Below are positions 1-10,172 of a stretch of 64,000 bases of DNA, piece by piece. The notes under the pieces are model-generated. The model saw only the letters and a list, made by a program, of their open reading frames with translations. It was not told the origin of the DNA and did no database searches. The translations under genes and the position numbers were made by a program. Each line of letters opens with the position of its first letter. Position 1 is the stretch's first letter. The stretch is taken from NCBI GenBank assembly GCA_025057645.1, contig JANXBJ010000004.1:44961-108960 (forward strand), read 5' to 3'. Source of the stretch: Anaerolineales bacterium (GTDB lineage: Bacteria > Chloroflexota > Anaerolineae > Anaerolineales > UBA4823).

Positions 1-994
1 AATGAGTAGGATTCTCGAGCATTGCCCGCTCGAGGACTTGAAACAGGTGCGATTGCTCCTCAGTTGAGCACAGATGCTCTTCTATGTGGGCTAGGGCAAA
101 CACAGCTTCCCGAAAGGCAAAAGTGAGTGCAGGGCCTACCTTGAGGATGGCGAAATGATCGCTCACCATCTTGCGCAGGTTCTCTCGGGTCTGATAATCT
201 GTGGAATGAGCTTCGAAGACAAGTGAGGGTTGTGCCTCAATCCAGCGCACTAGAGACCGGGTGTTTTGAGGCTGATAACTAAAGATGAAATCATCGCCAA
301 ATTCCACCCCCGGTTGGACAACTAGGGCAACGACTTGATCGAGCAGAGCCGCAAGACCAGCTCTTCGGAAAGCCGATTGAACGGCAGAGAAGCTCTCCTG
401 GAGATTCGCAACCTCTGTCACAGCGATACCCGTCTCTGCCACAGGAGCACCGCCCGGGGGAGGGACTTCAGAGCCGATCACGAAACGCAGGCGGTTTAGG
501 CTTTCTTGATCCGGGGCAGCTTGAACAGCGGCCAAAGCGAGTTGGGCTGTGCGTTCGGCAATAATCTCAAGTGGCAAGGGTTGGGTGAGATCATCATCTC
601 CTAAGGGCATGCTGGCGTCGAGATGGATTTTTTGATAGCCAGCCTGCACAGAAGCGCGGACAAGCTCTTGGGCCTTTTCCATAGCGCGCTCTGCGCCTTC
701 TCTGCGCCAGGGGTAGGGCCCAAGGTGGTCACCACCTATTAGAAGCCGCTCCTTCGGGAAGTCCTCTTGATCTGCGAGAGAACCGAGATAAGCGACAAAC
801 TCAGCCGGTGTCATGCCAGTGTAGCCGCCCTCTTGATTGACCTGATTGCAAGTGGACTCGATCAGTAGAGGCTTATCCAAGGGAGCATAGGCGCGCAAGG
901 CCGTCCTCAGCACCCAGGGGTGGGAAGAACAAATCGAAGGGATGCCGAGGGCAATTTCTCGGTGCTGAGCGGCAACGATTTCATCTAGAAACAT
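1..994 (-). CDS. D-tagatose-1,6-bisphosphate aldolase non-catalytic subunit family (GatZ/KbaZ-like), partial at left edge
   Basis: Open frame missing from the ORF track because it runs off the window. Reverse translation from ATG at 994 gives MFLDEIVAAQHREIALGIPSICSSHPWVLRTALRAYAPLDKPLLIESTCNQVNQEGGYTGMTPAEFVAYLG..., with the characteristic STCNQVNQEGGYTGMTP motif. Confidence 0.88.
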   Translation of the reverse strand, partial: MFLDEIVAAQHREIALGIPSICSSHPWVLRTALRAYAPLDKPLLIESTCNQVNQEGGYTGMTPAEFVAYLGSLADQEDFPKERLLIGGDHLGPYPWRREGAERAMEKAQELVRASVQAGYQKIHLDASMPLGDDDLTQPLPLEIIAERTAQLALAAVQAAPDQESLNRLRFVIGSEVPPPGGAPVAETGIAVTEVANLQESFSAVQSAFRRAGLAALLDQVVALVVQPGVEFGDDFIFSYQPQNTRSLVRWIEAQPSLVFEAHSTDYQTRENLRKMVSDHFAILKVGPALTFAFREAVFALAHIEEHLCSTEEQSHLFQVLERAMLENPTH

Positions 995-1904
995 ATCGCA
1001 ATGCCTCCTCAAGTGTAGGTTGAGCGTTCACCCCGCCGGCAGCCCGGGTGGAAAGCGAGCCATAGACAACGGCAAGCTCGAGGGACTTCCTCAAGGGGAA
1101 GCCTGCTAAATAGCCGTATAGGAAACCTGCGTTGAAGGAATCGCCGGCCCCCACGGTGTCGACCACTTGCACCGGTAGCGCCGGCACGACGACGGTTTCG
1201 TTGTCGCAGCGGGCGATGGCACCTTTCTCCCCTAATTTAACCACAATTATGGGGCACCTCTGCCCGAGGAGATCCAGCGCCTGGGGGAGATGGGCAGCAG
1301 AGGCGATGGCCAAAGCTTCTTGTTCGTTGGGCAAAAAGACATCCACTTGAGCGATCAAGTCCAAGACACCCTCCCATTTTCCACTTGGGTCCCAGTTCGT
1401 ATCTAAGGAGATCGTTAGACCGAAATTGCGGGCGCGGCGGAAGAGCGAGGGCAATCCGGGGCGCAAACGGCTCTGGAGAAACAGGCTGCAAACGTGAAGG
1501 TGGCGCGCTCGGGCAAGCAAAGCATCGGGGATCTGGTCGGCCTCCAAAGCACTTATACACCCTAGGTAAGTTAGGATAGCGCGATCGCCGCTGCGGCTTA
1601 GAATGACGCTTACCCCAGTCTTTTGGTGAGGTGAGACAAGGATGGAAGAAGTATCCACATTGCGTTGGCGCAAAGCCTCCTGCATGAACCTGCCCAGCGG
1701 GTCATCGCCCACTACACCAATGAGCGCAATTTTGAGGCCGAGCCGAGCCGCTCCGCAGGCGAAGATCGCCGAAGAGGAGCCGATGGTCATCTCGAAGTCT
1801 TGCACCAGAACCTCCCGCTGTCCAAAGCGCGGCTCAAGGTTGGGGTCGTTAAGGATGAGGTCCGGGTTGATCTCGCCGGGGACAAGGATGTCGATATTTC
1901 TCAT
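981..1904 (-). CDS. PfkB-family sugar kinase
   Basis: N-terminal NPD-type start and C-terminal DTVGAGDSFNAGFLYG signature; overlaps the start of the GatZ-like gene. Confidence 0.9.
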   Translation of the reverse strand: MRNIDILVPGEINPDLILNDPNLEPRFGQREVLVQDFEMTIGSSSAIFACGAARLGLKIALIGVVGDDPLGRFMQEALRQRNVDTSSILVSPHQKTGVSVILSRSGDRAILTYLGCISALEADQIPDALLARARHLHVCSLFLQSRLRPGLPSLFRRARNFGLTISLDTNWDPSGKWEGVLDLIAQVDVFLPNEQEALAIASAAHLPQALDLLGQRCPIIVVKLGEKGAIARCDNETVVVPALPVQVVDTVGAGDSFNAGFLYGYLAGFPLRKSLELAVVYGSLSTRAAGGVNAQPTLEEALRYVSR

Positions 1905-2108
1905 ACCCCTCCGCCTGCCTAAGGAAAGTTCAATCTTAGCTCTAACAAGTATCTTCCTCAGTCCACAAAAACAAAAATAGCCCTAACGGAAAGGTCGAAC
2001 AACTCTCCTGAAAACTAAAAAAACCAATCAAAAAGCTTCGAAAAGACCCTTGAAAATTTGTCGATTTTATGTTTTAATGAGATTGGTTAATATCTTTTTT
2101 GATCTTTA

Positions 2109-2981
2109 GTGCATCAAATTATAACACATAAAAGATTGTTTATGAGTGGATCAAGCAACCTTTCAAATATAGAACGACAAGAACAGATTGTTCAACTACT
2201 CTCTCGCCAGAAGCGCGTCACGGTTAATGATTTATGCGAGGCTTTCTCCATCAGCAAAGCAACCGCAAGACGAGACTTGGAAGTTCTAGCCAGTCAAGGG
2301 AAAATTCAGCGTGTTCATGGGGGGGCTATCCTGGTCAGCTCAGCTCCGCCGGAGATGCCCATCCTCCAACGCCAAAGCGAGCAGGCGGAAGAAAAGAGAC
2401 AGATCGGAATTGCTGCCGCTCAATTGGTTTCCGATGGCTCAACGGTCTTCCTCGGGAGTGGCAGCACTGTTCTAGAGGTCGCCAGAAACCTGCGGGATCG
2501 CAGGAACCTCACTGTAGTTACTAATTCATTACCCGTAATTAACATCTTTGCCGATGTCCAAGATATCACCCTAGTAGTGATCGGAGGTCTATTCCGAAAA
2601 AGCGAACTTTCTTTCATTGGACATCTCACGGAGCAAGCACTAAGAGAAATTAATGTCGATCAGGTCATCATGGGGGCACGTGCAATCAGTCTCACCCATG
2701 GACTGACAAACGATTATTTACCCGAAACGATGACCGATCGAGCCATTATCCAAATCGGTCGAAGGGTAATCTTGGTGGTTGACCACACGAAATTCGGACG
2801 GATTTCCACCGCTTTTTTAGCTCCTTTGGACGCTATCCACGTGGTCGTTACGGATTCCCGGACCCCTCGCTCTTTTTGTGAGGGTCTAGAGGCAAGGGGA
2901 ATCCAAGTTATAAGAGCCGGTAGTGAACGAACAGAAAAGGGAAGAGTAGAGGAAGGAGGTGAAGAGCCAGGTCCTTTGTAA
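2109..2981 (+). CDS. DeoR-family transcriptional regulator (true start may be the internal ATG at 2142)
   Basis: RQEQIVQLLSRQKRVTVNDLCEAFSISKATARRDLEVLASQGKIQRVHGGA HTH followed by DeoR sensor domain. Confidence 0.92.
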   Translation: MHQIITHKRLFMSGSSNLSNIERQEQIVQLLSRQKRVTVNDLCEAFSISKATARRDLEVLASQGKIQRVHGGAILVSSAPPEMPILQRQSEQAEEKRQIGIAAAQLVSDGSTVFLGSGSTVLEVARNLRDRRNLTVVTNSLPVINIFADVQDITLVVIGGLFRKSELSFIGHLTEQALREINVDQVIMGARAISLTHGLTNDYLPETMTDRAIIQIGRRVILVVDHTKFGRISTAFLAPLDAIHVVVTDSRTPRSFCEGLEARGIQVIRAGSERTEKGRVEEGGEEPGPL

Positions 2982-3044
2982 ATCAAAAACGAGCGAGATC
3001 GACAAATATCACCCTAATAAACCTTAGTCTTAACGAGAGGAGAG

Positions 3045-4169
3045 TTGAAAATGAAAGCAATAAGATTGATTCTTTACTCAGTGATAATCCTTACCCTTCT
3101 TGTGAGCTGTGCTCCAGCAGCGACAGAAGCCCCTTCGGCACCTGCGAAGACGGAAGCCCCTGCTGCTCCAGCCCAAACCGAAGCCCCACAGGTTCAAGAG
3201 CCAGTTAGCGGAGCCCCTACTGGAAAGAAGCTCACTTACTGCTACATTACTCCCGGTCCCGATACGTGGTATAAGAGAGATGTTGAAGGCTTCCAGTATG
3301 GAGCTAGCCTAGATGGAGTGGAAGTGATTGTGGTGAATTCCGATTATGATGTTGAGAAGGAACTAGCCAATATTGAATTTTGCATTAACCAAGGCTCGGA
3401 CGGCATTAGTGTCTTCTCGTTCAACGAAAACGGGGCTATCATTGCTGCTCGACGAGGTCAAGAGGCCGGAATCCCTGTCGTGGCTACGGACTCGGTAGGT
3501 TCGGTCGCAGCCTCGGGACAGGAAATTGTGGCAGAAATCGATTTTGACTGGACTGCCATGGGAGAAACGTATGCCCAGTGGATGGCAGATAACTATCCCG
3601 GCGAAGATTTTGTAATTATTACGGGTAACTTCGAGTCCATCCCCTGCCAGAAAATCAACGAGGCTATGAAGAGGAAGTCCGAAGAATTGGGTAAGAACAA
3701 ACTCCTTGACATTCGCGATGCTGACTACAACCCCAACAAGGCGGTGGAAGTTGCCCAAGACCTACTTCAGTCGGGCTTGGACTTCAAGATTATGTTTATC
3801 ATGGACGAAGACATGGCAGCGGCTGTTATCCGCATGTTGAAGGACCGGGGTGTCCTAAACAACCCAATAAAGGTTATCGCTCAAAATGGATCTCCCGCTG
3901 GCATTCCGTTGGTTAAGTCCGGCGAGCTAAAATTCACCATCAGTAGCTCTCCAGGTTGGGAAGGTTACATCGCCTACCTAGCTCTCCACAACTATGTTAT
4001 CGGCAAGATCAGAAAAGTGAACCAGCATATATTCTTGCCTATTATGCCAGTTACTGAAGAAAACATTGATGATCCAATGCAAGTCGTCCCCTGGGAAGTA
4101 GTCCCGGACGTGTATGAGAAACTAACGCAACAATACTTCCCTGAATTATTGGAATACCGAAAACAGTAA
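3045..4169 (+). CDS. sugar ABC transporter substrate-binding lipoprotein (RbsB-like)
   Basis: Lipobox LLVSCAP; periplasmic-binding fold; followed by RbsA/RbsC-like genes. Confidence 0.88.
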   Translation: MKMKAIRLILYSVIILTLLVSCAPAATEAPSAPAKTEAPAAPAQTEAPQVQEPVSGAPTGKKLTYCYITPGPDTWYKRDVEGFQYGASLDGVEVIVVNSDYDVEKELANIEFCINQGSDGISVFSFNENGAIIAARRGQEAGIPVVATDSVGSVAASGQEIVAEIDFDWTAMGETYAQWMADNYPGEDFVIITGNFESIPCQKINEAMKRKSEELGKNKLLDIRDADYNPNKAVEVAQDLLQSGLDFKIMFIMDEDMAAAVIRMLKDRGVLNNPIKVIAQNGSPAGIPLVKSGELKFTISSSPGWEGYIAYLALHNYVIGKIRKVNQHIFLPIMPVTEENIDDPMQVVPWEVVPDVYEKLTQQYFPELLEYRKQ

Positions 4170-4183
4170 ACTATCACGCCAAA

Positions 4184-4213
4184 GTGGGGTATGAGTCTGA
4201 ACTCATACCCCAC
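4184..4213. repeat. Perfect 13-bp intercistronic hairpin GTGGGGTATGAGT-CTGA-ACTCATACCCCAC
   Basis: Direct reading; lies in the SBP-ATPase gap. Confidence 0.9.
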
Positions 4214-4274
4214 ACCGTATTCAGGACACCTTCTGTGCAGGTGAGAGAGATAGAGTAGAGGCGAGGTAGCAGGC

Positions 4275-5813
4275 GTGGAAGAGAGAGAAAGAATTCTAAT
4301 CTTGAGCCATATCACAAAGGATTTTCCAGGCACACGAGCGCTGGACGATGTCAGTTTTGACCTCTACGCTGGAGAGATTCATTGCTTAGTCGGTGAAAAT
4401 GGCGCGGGAAAATCAACCCTCATCAAAATCCTCTCTGGCGCAGAAAAGCCGGATCAAGGAGAGATCATACTATTCGGGAAGACGTATCGACACCTAACCA
4501 CCAAGCAAGCCATCGATCTAAAAATCGCCACAATTTACCAAGACGTGGATCTAGTGGATAGCTTGACGGTGGCAGATAATATTTTCTTAGGAGTGGAATT
4601 GCGCGATCGCCTTGGGGTTGTTGACACAAAAAAGCAAGAAGAAATTGCGCAAGATATCATGAGGCGCCTGAATATCCACATCGATCCTCGGTTGTTAGTG
4701 GAAGAGCTATCTCCGGCTCAAAAGCAAATCCTTCAGCTTATTAAGGCTCTACACCGAGATGCGCGCATCCTGATTATGGACGAACCGACGTCCTCATTAG
4801 GCATAGAGGAGACACGGGCTCTTCTTGAACTAGTCAGAACACTATCTAGCCAAGGGATTGGGATCATTTACATCTCACATTACCTTCAGGAGGTTACTCA
4901 AATTGGAGACAGAATTACTGTCCTGAAGGATGGCAAGACAGTTGCCTGCTACCGCAAGTCAGAATTTACGATCGAGCAATTGATTCGAGACATGGTAGGA
5001 AGAGAGGCGAGTCTTTTCTATCGCAAGGATCCTGTGCCTATAGGGGAGGTGGGCTTGAGAGTTGAAAACTACTCTGGGAAGAGTTTGGTCAAGAACGTCT
5101 CTTTTGAGGTGCGTCATGGGGAAATCTTTGGCCTCGGGGGCATGGTAGGCTCTGGGAGGACGGAACTCGTCAATCTAATCTTCGGAATAGACAGGAGGGA
5201 TTCGGGTGAACTGTATTTGGACGGACAAAGAATTACTCCCAATTCCCCTCGTCAAGCAATTCGGCATCGAATGTGCCTAATTACTGAGGACCGAAAGGGA
5301 AGTGGAATTTTCCCCTTCCGATCTGTCAAGGAGAACATATCGATTGCTCGAAATGAGCAGGAGAACAAAGTCGCACTTCGCCTTTCGGCTGAAAGGCAAC
5401 GGGTTGAAAAGATTATAAAAGCCCTTAAAATACAATTAGCCTCGATTGAACAAGACATAAACAGTCTAAGCGGCGGAAATCAGCAGAAAAGTATTTTGGG
5501 GAGATGGTTGCTAAACGAAGCAGACGTTTTCATCTTTGATGAGCCAACGAAGGGAGTGGATATTGGGTCGAAAGAGGAAATTTACCGTATCATGACAGAT
5601 CTCTGCCGTCAGCAGAAGTGCATTATTATGGTCTCGTCCGACATGCCTGAATTAATTTCTATGAGTGATCGAATAGGGGTGATGCGGGATGGGAGGCTGA
5701 TTGCAATTGTCAATGCGCGTGAGATCTCTGAAGAAGAATTGTTGCGGATTTATTTAGGTTACTATGTTGAGGAGAAGAGCAATGGTAGATATGTCGAGTA
5801 CGTCTCTCAGTAA
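4275..5813 (+). CDS. sugar ABC transporter ATP-binding protein, two ABC domains (RbsA-like)
   Basis: GENGAGKSTLIKIL Walker A, LSPAQKQ and LSGGNQQK signatures. Confidence 0.93.
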   Translation: MEERERILILSHITKDFPGTRALDDVSFDLYAGEIHCLVGENGAGKSTLIKILSGAEKPDQGEIILFGKTYRHLTTKQAIDLKIATIYQDVDLVDSLTVADNIFLGVELRDRLGVVDTKKQEEIAQDIMRRLNIHIDPRLLVEELSPAQKQILQLIKALHRDARILIMDEPTSSLGIEETRALLELVRTLSSQGIGIIYISHYLQEVTQIGDRITVLKDGKTVACYRKSEFTIEQLIRDMVGREASLFYRKDPVPIGEVGLRVENYSGKSLVKNVSFEVRHGEIFGLGGMVGSGRTELVNLIFGIDRRDSGELYLDGQRITPNSPRQAIRHRMCLITEDRKGSGIFPFRSVKENISIARNEQENKVALRLSAERQRVEKIIKALKIQLASIEQDINSLSGGNQQKSILGRWLLNEADVFIFDEPTKGVDIGSKEEIYRIMTDLCRQQKCIIMVSSDMPELISMSDRIGVMRDGRLIAIVNAREISEEELLRIYLGYYVEEKSNGRYVEYVSQ

Positions 5814-6783
5814 ACCAATTGAGCGCCCTCACATTCCTACGTGGCGGAGGATTATCGAGAATCAATGGTTTTTATTACTGATTGTCGTGTTTTTGATCTC
5901 AGGAGTTACCGGCTACGTAAACCCCCGCTATTTTATGCAGCAGAACCTAATGAATATTCTTGAGCAAATTTCCGTTCTAGGACTAGTCGCTGCTGGAGCA
6001 ACGATATTAATCATAGCTGGAAATTTTGATATTTCGGTTGGCTCCATGATCGGGCTCTCTGCCTGTATTATGGCGATTCTCATTAACAGGGGTGTGAACG
6101 AATTTTTAGTTGGCGTCATAGGAGTGTTGGTTTGTATTCTCTGTGCCACACTAAACGGTGTGCTCTCAGTTGTCTTTCGCACACCTTCTTTTATTATTTC
6201 CCTCGCAATGATGGGGGTCTATCATGGCATTGCGCTTGCTCTAACCCAAGGCGTGATCCAAACAATCTATGGACGATTTGAATTTATTGCTAGCACAAAA
6301 TTGCTTGGGTTTTTCCCTCTCCTATTCTTCATCAGCATCTTGGGTTATCTGTTCGTTCACATTATCCTAAAATATACCCAAATCGGGAGAAGGGTCTTCG
6401 CCATAGGCAACAATCCCCGTGCTGCATTCCTTGCGGGTATAAACGTTCCCCTGAATACTATTCTATTCTTCTTCCTCAATGGAATTTTAGTCGGGATGGC
6501 CTCCGTGTTAATACTCTCCCGCTTGGGAGCTGCTCTACCTTCAACTGGCTCTGGACTCGAATTAAGAGCCATAGGGGCAGTGGTTATAGGAGGCGTTCCG
6601 ATAACTGGAGGAAGGGGAAATATCTTAGGCACTTTCCTCGGGGTTCTTCTAATGGGAGTTATTTCAAACAGTCTGAACATGATGCGGGTCAACCCTTATT
6701 TTCAGGAGGTTGCGTATGGTTTATTGATTATCTTTGCAGTAGCAATTAGCTCGATTCGCTATCGGTGGCTGGGAGCACGATAA
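5782..6783 (+). CDS. sugar ABC transporter permease (RbsC-like)
   Basis: Hydrophobic, GNFDISVGSMIGLSA and AIGAVVIGGVPITGGRGNILGT motifs; start refined to ATG 5782 (ORF track begins at 5764). Confidence 0.9.
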   Translation: MVDMSSTSLSKPIERPHIPTWRRIIENQWFLLLIVVFLISGVTGYVNPRYFMQQNLMNILEQISVLGLVAAGATILIIAGNFDISVGSMIGLSACIMAILINRGVNEFLVGVIGVLVCILCATLNGVLSVVFRTPSFIISLAMMGVYHGIALALTQGVIQTIYGRFEFIASTKLLGFFPLLFFISILGYLFVHIILKYTQIGRRVFAIGNNPRAAFLAGINVPLNTILFFFLNGILVGMASVLILSRLGAALPSTGSGLELRAIGAVVIGGVPITGGRGNILGTFLGVLLMGVISNSLNMMRVNPYFQEVAYGLLIIFAVAISSIRYRWLGAR

Positions 6784-6864
6784 AAAAACCTTGGACTTGA
6801 TGGGACTTTGCTGGATATTTGGATATGTCTGGACATAACCTGATCCTAGAAAGGAGAGAGTAAA

Positions 6865-8292
6865 ATGCCCAAAATCGCAATTATCGGTGCAGGCAGTATT
6901 GTCTTTTGCAAGACCTTAATTCTTGATATCCTCAACAGCGGCCTTGAAGATCTTGAATTTGCCCTAATGGCTCCTTCAACGCTTAAGACAACCTGGGTGA
7001 AAGAATTTGCCGAGCGCGTGATAGAGGCCAATCGCTTAGACGCAAAGGTCTTTGTAACAACGGATCGCCGCAAGGCGGTGGACGGAGCAAAATACATTAT
7101 CTCCACCTACCAAATTGGAGGGCTTAAGGCAACCACACTAGACTACGAAATCCCGATGAAGTATGGTGTGGATCAGTGTATTGGGGATACCTTAGGACCG
7201 GGTGGCATCTTCCGTGCATTGAGAAGTATTCCCGTTGCTTTAGAGTTGGCTAAAGACATAGTCGAACTAAGCCCAGATGCATATCTTCTGAATTACGTGA
7301 ATCCAATGTCTATGGTGTGCTGGAGCCTAGGCACAACACCGGTTAAGTTCGTGGGCTTGTGCCATGGTGTCCAAGTCTCTTTAGACTTAATTAGTAGCTA
7401 CACGGGTGTTCCCAAGAACGAGATTGTGTTCTTAAGTGCCGGAATAAACCATATGGCATGGTTCCTAAAGTTGGAGCATAAGGGACGAGATCTGTATCCC
7501 TTACTACGAGAGCGATTCGAACTCCCCGAATTTTACGCAAATGAGAAGGTGCGCGGTGAAGTCTTTCGGCATTTTGGCTATTTTATGACTGAGTCAACCG
7601 GCCATCTCTCAGAGTATTTGCCCTACTTCCGCAAGAACAAGAAGGCTCTTGAGCTCTACTGCAATGAGCCCATGTTTGGCGGAGAGAGCGGTGCCCACGT
7701 GCGATGGTCAAAAATTGTGGCTGAGAAATACGGTTCAGAAAATATCCTGAAGGACGAGCCTTCTACTTTGCCGCCACGCAGCATTGAATATGGCTCCTAC
7801 ATCATCGAAGCTATTGAGAAGAATATTCCCTTTCACTTCCAAGGGAATGTTATCAACGATGGGATGATCTCAAACTTGCCTCAAGACGCGTGCGTTGAGG
7901 GTCCGATGATTGCTGATGGAAGTGGGCTTCATAAAATTATTGTTGGTGAACTTCCTCCACAATGTGCCGCGCTGAATCTCACTAACATTAATGTGCATCG
8001 CCTTACAGTCGAAGCAGCGATTAGTGGTGATCCAGAAAAGATTGTCCATGCTTGTGCTCTGGACCCTTTGACTGGCGCCGTACTAACTCTCAAAGAAATT
8101 CGAGAGATGGCCTCGGAAATGCTCGAAGCCCAAAGAGAATGGTTGCCTCAATTTGCAGGAAAGAGAATCCAACCGAAGCCTACAATTATAATCCCACCCG
8201 ATGTAAAGCGTGCAGAAGTTCCTCTTGACCCCGCCCTAGCGATTGCAGCCCGCTTTGGTGAGCTCAGCGCCCCGGCGAAACAAACCCCCTAA
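6865..8292 (+). CDS. glycoside hydrolase family 4 (alpha-galactosidase/glucosidase-like)
   Basis: MPKIAIIGAGSIVFCKTLILDIL NAD-binding start, NYVNPMSMVCW, GLCHGVQ and AGINHMAWF motifs typical of GH4. Confidence 0.92.
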   Translation: MPKIAIIGAGSIVFCKTLILDILNSGLEDLEFALMAPSTLKTTWVKEFAERVIEANRLDAKVFVTTDRRKAVDGAKYIISTYQIGGLKATTLDYEIPMKYGVDQCIGDTLGPGGIFRALRSIPVALELAKDIVELSPDAYLLNYVNPMSMVCWSLGTTPVKFVGLCHGVQVSLDLISSYTGVPKNEIVFLSAGINHMAWFLKLEHKGRDLYPLLRERFELPEFYANEKVRGEVFRHFGYFMTESTGHLSEYLPYFRKNKKALELYCNEPMFGGESGAHVRWSKIVAEKYGSENILKDEPSTLPPRSIEYGSYIIEAIEKNIPFHFQGNVINDGMISNLPQDACVEGPMIADGSGLHKIIVGELPPQCAALNLTNINVHRLTVEAAISGDPEKIVHACALDPLTGAVLTLKEIREMASEMLEAQREWLPQFAGKRIQPKPTIIIPPDVKRAEVPLDPALAIAARFGELSAPAKQTP

Positions 8293-8334
8293 GAAAATGC
8301 AGACTTTCGCATGAACTTCTAGGCTTTTTAGAAG

Positions 8335-9378
8335 GTGCTCATGGAACATGTTTACCACACCCATACTGAAACCTTCTCCCAGACCGAAGCCTGGATAGAC
8401 GCCCTAGAGGTGGTGGAAGCCAATCGAACGGCGCTGGAGGCGCTTTTCCGCAAAGACTTTTCTCAAGTTTTATTGATCGGCTGTGGCTCTACCTATTACC
8501 TTGCCCTTTCGGCCGCTGTCCTCTTCCAGGACATAACCGCCCGATTCGCCCGAGCGATCCCGGCCGGAGAACTGTGGATGAATCCCAACTTTGCTACCCT
8601 AAACGGCAACTTGCGCCATAAGACACTGCTGATTGCCATCAGTCGTTCTGGGTCAACCACCGAAACGGTGCGGGCTGTGGAAGCTTTCAAGGCACTGAAC
8701 GGAGGCGCTGTGCTGACCTTAACCAACTATCCCGGACAACCGCTTGTGCAGATGGCAGACCTGGCTCTGGTCATCGAGAAAGGCAAAGAACAGAGCGTGG
8801 CACAGACTCGATCCTTTGCCTCGATTTACGTCGCTACGACTGCTCTGGCCTTGATCGCTGGCAACCATCAAGCCCAATTGAGCGAATTGAGACGCCTGCC
8901 GGAATTGGGCAAGCGTCTGCTCATGGAGTATGAGTCTTTGGCCCAAGACTGGGGGGAAAACCTGGGCTTGGATCGATTTTACTTCCTAGGCTCAGGACTC
9001 CGCTATGGGCTGGCTTGTGAAGCCAGCCTCAAGATGAAGGAGATGAGCCTCACCCATACCGAACCTTTCCACTTTCTGGAGTTTCGCCACGGGCCTAAAA
9101 GCATGGTGACCGATACTACCGCTATTGTCGGTTTGCTCTCTGATTCCAACCGCGCTCTCGAGCAGCGTGTCCTGGATGAGGCAGAAGGTTTGGGCGCAAA
9201 AGTGCTTGGTTTGGCAGAACGAGACGCATCGATCAGTTTTGATAGCGGCTTACCGGAAACTCTGCGGGGCGTTTTATACCTCCCCGTCCTACAGGCAATG
9301 GCTTACTATCGTTCCCTGGCAAAAGGGTTGAATCCGGACCAACCAAGGAACTTGACCGCAGTCGTGACGCTGGATTAG
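8335..9378 (+). CDS. SIS-domain sugar isomerase/deaminase (AgaS/GlmS-isomerase-like)
   Basis: LLIGCGSTYYLALSAA, SRSGSTTETVRAVEAFK and HFLEFRHGPKSMV motifs; ATG at 8341 is an alternative start. Confidence 0.85.
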   Translation: MLMEHVYHTHTETFSQTEAWIDALEVVEANRTALEALFRKDFSQVLLIGCGSTYYLALSAAVLFQDITARFARAIPAGELWMNPNFATLNGNLRHKTLLIAISRSGSTTETVRAVEAFKALNGGAVLTLTNYPGQPLVQMADLALVIEKGKEQSVAQTRSFASIYVATTALALIAGNHQAQLSELRRLPELGKRLLMEYESLAQDWGENLGLDRFYFLGSGLRYGLACEASLKMKEMSLTHTEPFHFLEFRHGPKSMVTDTTAIVGLLSDSNRALEQRVLDEAEGLGAKVLGLAERDASISFDSGLPETLRGVLYLPVLQAMAYYRSLAKGLNPDQPRNLTAVVTLD

Positions 9379-9509
9379 CGGCAAGGGAGCGCAAGCGAGA
9401 CGGGATTGGGTGAAGTTCGCCCAGGGGAGTAGTGCAACACAGGAGGACACGTTCGCCGTAACTAAGCTCTGATCAGCAAAGTAGCCCCTCAACCAAGGAA
9501 CTCACCCGG

Positions 9510-10172
9510 TTAACCCTCTGCTGTCCCTCCCTGCACCTCTTCGAGGTGCTGTATCACAGCGCGCTTGGCTATCTCGGGGTCACGGGTTGCCAATGCCTCA
9601 ATCACCGCTTGATGACGCGCCGCAAGCTCTTCCAAACTGATCGGAGTGCGCTGCATAGTGATCAGGATATATTGACCCAACTGTAAATTGTCATAAATGC
9701 GCTGTAAGAGAGTATTGCCCGATAAGAGAACGATCTGGAGGTGAAATCGCCGGTCGTAACGAGCCGCCGCAAGATAATCGCCCGCTTGTGCTGCTTGGAT
9801 CATTTTCTCCATAATGCTGCGCAGCTCTGCCAGGTCTTGGTCGGTCACCTTTTGGGCTGCTTGTTCTGCCGCAAGAGCGTCCAGCACTGCTCGCAGGCTA
9901 TGAATCTCTTGCATATCCTTATCTGTTAATGAGCGCACCACCGCCCCCTTATGCGGCTCGCGCTCTAGGAAACCCAAACTCACCAGATCACGGATCGCTT
10001 CCCGCACTGGCGCCTGGCTAATGCGCAACTGGCGAGCAAGTTGACTCTCCACCAACCGCTCGCCCGGCTGTAACTCGCCGCGCTCAATAGCATCGAGGAG
10101 ATACCGCTTCACTTGGTCGCTCAGGACCGTCCTACTGATCCCGTCCATGGGTCCAAGTCTCTGATCTACCAA
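9510..10172 (-). CDS. GntR-family transcriptional regulator (FadR/FCD type)
   Basis: GELQPGERLVESQLARQLRISQAPVREAIRDLVSLGFL HTH and FCD-like C-terminus. Confidence 0.92.
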   Translation of the reverse strand: MVDQRLGPMDGISRTVLSDQVKRYLLDAIERGELQPGERLVESQLARQLRISQAPVREAIRDLVSLGFLEREPHKGAVVRSLTDKDMQEIHSLRAVLDALAAEQAAQKVTDQDLAELRSIMEKMIQAAQAGDYLAAARYDRRFHLQIVLLSGNTLLQRIYDNLQLGQYILITMQRTPISLEELAARHQAVIEALATRDPEIAKRAVIQHLEEVQGGTAEG

